Shown here piece by piece: positions 5,661 to 6,412 of a stretch of 6,412 bases of DNA. Under the pieces are notes generated by a model that made no database searches, was not told where the DNA came from, and saw only the letters and a program-made list of their open reading frames with translations. Location: the NCBI GenBank assembly GCA_012274175.1, contig JAAOZZ010000426.1:1-6412 (forward strand), given 5' to 3'. How positions within the stretch are numbered: the first letter of the stretch is position 1; every line of letters starts with the position of its first letter. The position numbers and the translations under genes are program-made. The stretch comes from Betaproteobacteria bacterium. Lineage in GTDB: Bacteria > Pseudomonadota > Gammaproteobacteria > Burkholderiales > Usitatibacteraceae.

Positions 5661-6353
5661 ATGGCGCGCGCCGTGGCGCGCCGGCGCCGTCCGCGGATCG
5701 GGCTCGCCCTCGCCGGGGGCGGTCCCTTCGGCGCGATCTACGAGATCGGAGCGCTCATCGCGCTGGAGGAGTGCCTCGACGGCCTGGACCTCACCCGGCT
5801 CGACTGCTACGTCGGGGTGAGCGCGGGAAGCTTCATCGCCGCCGCGCTCGCCAACGGCATTCCCATCACGCAGATCTATCGCCTCTTCATCGCGGGTGCC
5901 CGGGGCAGGGGTGCGCTCACGCCCGAGCTCTTCATGCGCCCGGCCCTGCGCGAGTACCTGCGCCGTGCCCGCTCGCTCGTGCCGCTCGCCGCGAGGTCCG
6001 CATGGCGTTACGCGCGCCATCCGCTCTCGCGCAGCCCGTTCGAGGCCCTGGCGGCCCTCGGAGGAGCGCTTCCCACCGGCATATTCGACAACGAGAAGAT
6101 CCACGAGTACCTCGCCTCGGTCTTCTCGCAGCCGGGGCACTCCAACGATTTCCGCAAGCTGCGCCGGCGCCTGTACCTGGTCGCCACCGACCTGGACAGC
6201 GGCGAGAGCGTGAGCTTCGGTCGTCCTGGGCAGGACCGCGTGCCGATCTCCCGCGCGGTGCAGGCGAGCGCCGGGGAACCTGCGCGCGGCGCTCGCGGAC
6301 CTGCGCCGCTGGCTGGGCGAGGCGCAGGCTCGAGGCACGGCGTGATAGGCTAG
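5661..6353 (+). CDS. Patatin-like phospholipase, C-terminally disrupted (probable broken gene)
   Basis: The 230-residue reading frame begins as a patatin-family acyl hydrolase (Ser-Asp dyad lipase acting on phospholipid or neutral lipid). The oxyanion loop GGGPFGAIYEIG is at 19-30 and the nucleophile motif GVSAGS with Ser54 at 52-57. YLVATDLDSGESVSFG (172-187) and ISRAVQASA (196-204) fit the family to that point, where ALPG and later a DG(A/G) motif with the catalytic Asp should follow. Instead, from residue 205 (about 6273) the frame gives a Gly/Arg/Ala-rich tail with no family resemblance. A good C-terminal tail is visible in the +1 frame. Full-length relatives are about 370-400 residues, so most of the C-terminal half is missing. 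The start is close behind the phasin stop, with no strong ribosome binding site, suggesting coupling. The product is probably inactive, unless this is an assembly error. Confidence 0.75.
   Translation: MARAVARRRRPRIGLALAGGGPFGAIYEIGALIALEECLDGLDLTRLDCYVGVSAGSFIAAALANGIPITQIYRLFIAGARGRGALTPELFMRPALREYLRRARSLVPLAARSAWRYARHPLSRSPFEALAALGGALPTGIFDNEKIHEYLASVFSQPGHSNDFRKLRRRLYLVATDLDSGESVSFGRPGQDRVPISRAVQASAGEPARGARGPAPLAGRGAGSRHGVIG
6274..6345 (+). pseudogene. Displaced C-terminal tail fragment in the +1 frame after the patatin break
   Basis: Shifted by one base from the patatin frame, this stretch encodes GNLRAALADLRRWLGEAQA followed by RGTA and a TGA stop at 6343-6345. The pattern (amphipathic, Leu/Ala/Arg, WLGEAQARG) reads like the closing helix of a real protein, unlike the low-complexity tail of the open patatin frame. 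Losing one G from GGGG (6273-6276) would join it to AVQASA. It is probably what remains of the patatin C-terminus, or of a neighbour fused by deletion. In DNA this GC-rich a protein-like stretch may also arise by chance. Confidence 0.45.
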
Positions 6354-6412
6354 CGCCCCGTTTCCCCTGGGAGCTCGAGGAACTTGGCGAAGCCAGCGGC
6401 CGGCGCGGCTCC
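6350..6412 (-). CDS. Possible C-terminal end of a convergent gene (partial)
   Basis: The minus strand is open from the right edge to a TAG at 6352-6350 and encodes 20 residues ending AAGFAKFLELPGETGR. This could be the end of a gene whose body lies outside the window, convergent with the patatin. The evidence is only an open frame and protein-like composition. I do not recognise the family. The alternative is that the last about 60 bases are intergenic. Confidence 0.3.
   Translation of the reverse strand, partial: GAAPAAGFAKFLELPGETGR

Noticed and set aside
5253..6338. 361-residue minus-strand open frame opposite phasin and patatin
   Set aside because: It is an antisense shadow. The plus strand carries the phasin and patatin motifs with proper starts.
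1..6412. CRISPR array, tRNA or rRNA gene, insertion sequence, attachment site, toxin-antitoxin or defence genes
   Set aside because: I looked for regularly spaced repeats, tRNA-like arms, transposase motifs and terminal repeats and found none. Patatin and phospholipase genes occur in some defence systems (CBASS), but no nucleotidyl cyclase or other partner is present here.

Overview
The window is a dense, GC-rich, protein-coding stretch from a proteobacterial chromosome. Codon third positions are strongly G/C, so long antisense shadow ORFs are abundant. The gene families (fused membrane/spermidine-synthase-like protein, EstA-type lipase, Bcp peroxiredoxin, fused-SDR fatty acyl reductase, short phasin, patatin) suggest a beta- or gammaproteobacterium with storage-lipid metabolism. 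A betaproteobacterium seems more likely, but this is inference from family composition only. I see no rRNA, tRNA, CRISPR array, insertion sequence or phage gene.

Layout. Positions 1-1686 (minus) hold the N-terminal 562 residues of a polytopic membrane protein fused to a spermidine-synthase-like methyltransferase fold; it runs off the left edge. A 56-base divergent gap separates it from a membrane-anchored alpha/beta-hydrolase lipase (1743-2678, plus). The lipase meets a convergent bcp-type peroxiredoxin gene (2675-3145, minus) tail to tail, with both stop codons inside one CTAG. Just upstream of bcp on the same strand, 11 bases away, is a 662-residue two-domain SDR protein (3157-5145, minus). 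It looks end to end like the alcohol-forming fatty acyl-CoA reductase of Marinobacter. A roughly 150-base divergent control region then leads to a short phasin (5298-5657, plus) and, 3 bases later, a patatin-like phospholipase (from 5661). The patatin loses its family pattern abruptly near 6273 and lacks the catalytic Asp region. A plausible displaced C-terminal tail lies in another frame. The last 63 bases may be the end of a convergent gene.

How the genes may work together. Four of the six substantial genes act on acyl lipids or lipid granules: acyl-CoA reductase, phasin, patatin and lipase. The peroxiredoxin is co-transcribed with the reductase. A reasonable reading is a storage-lipid module: fatty alcohol production as a wax-ester precursor, a granule coat protein, and acyl hydrolases, with peroxide protection. 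No wax ester synthase or PHA synthase is visible in this window, so the pathway link is inference. The most unusual points are the broken patatin, the reductase-peroxiredoxin operon and the inverted-repeat-rich control region between reductase and phasin.
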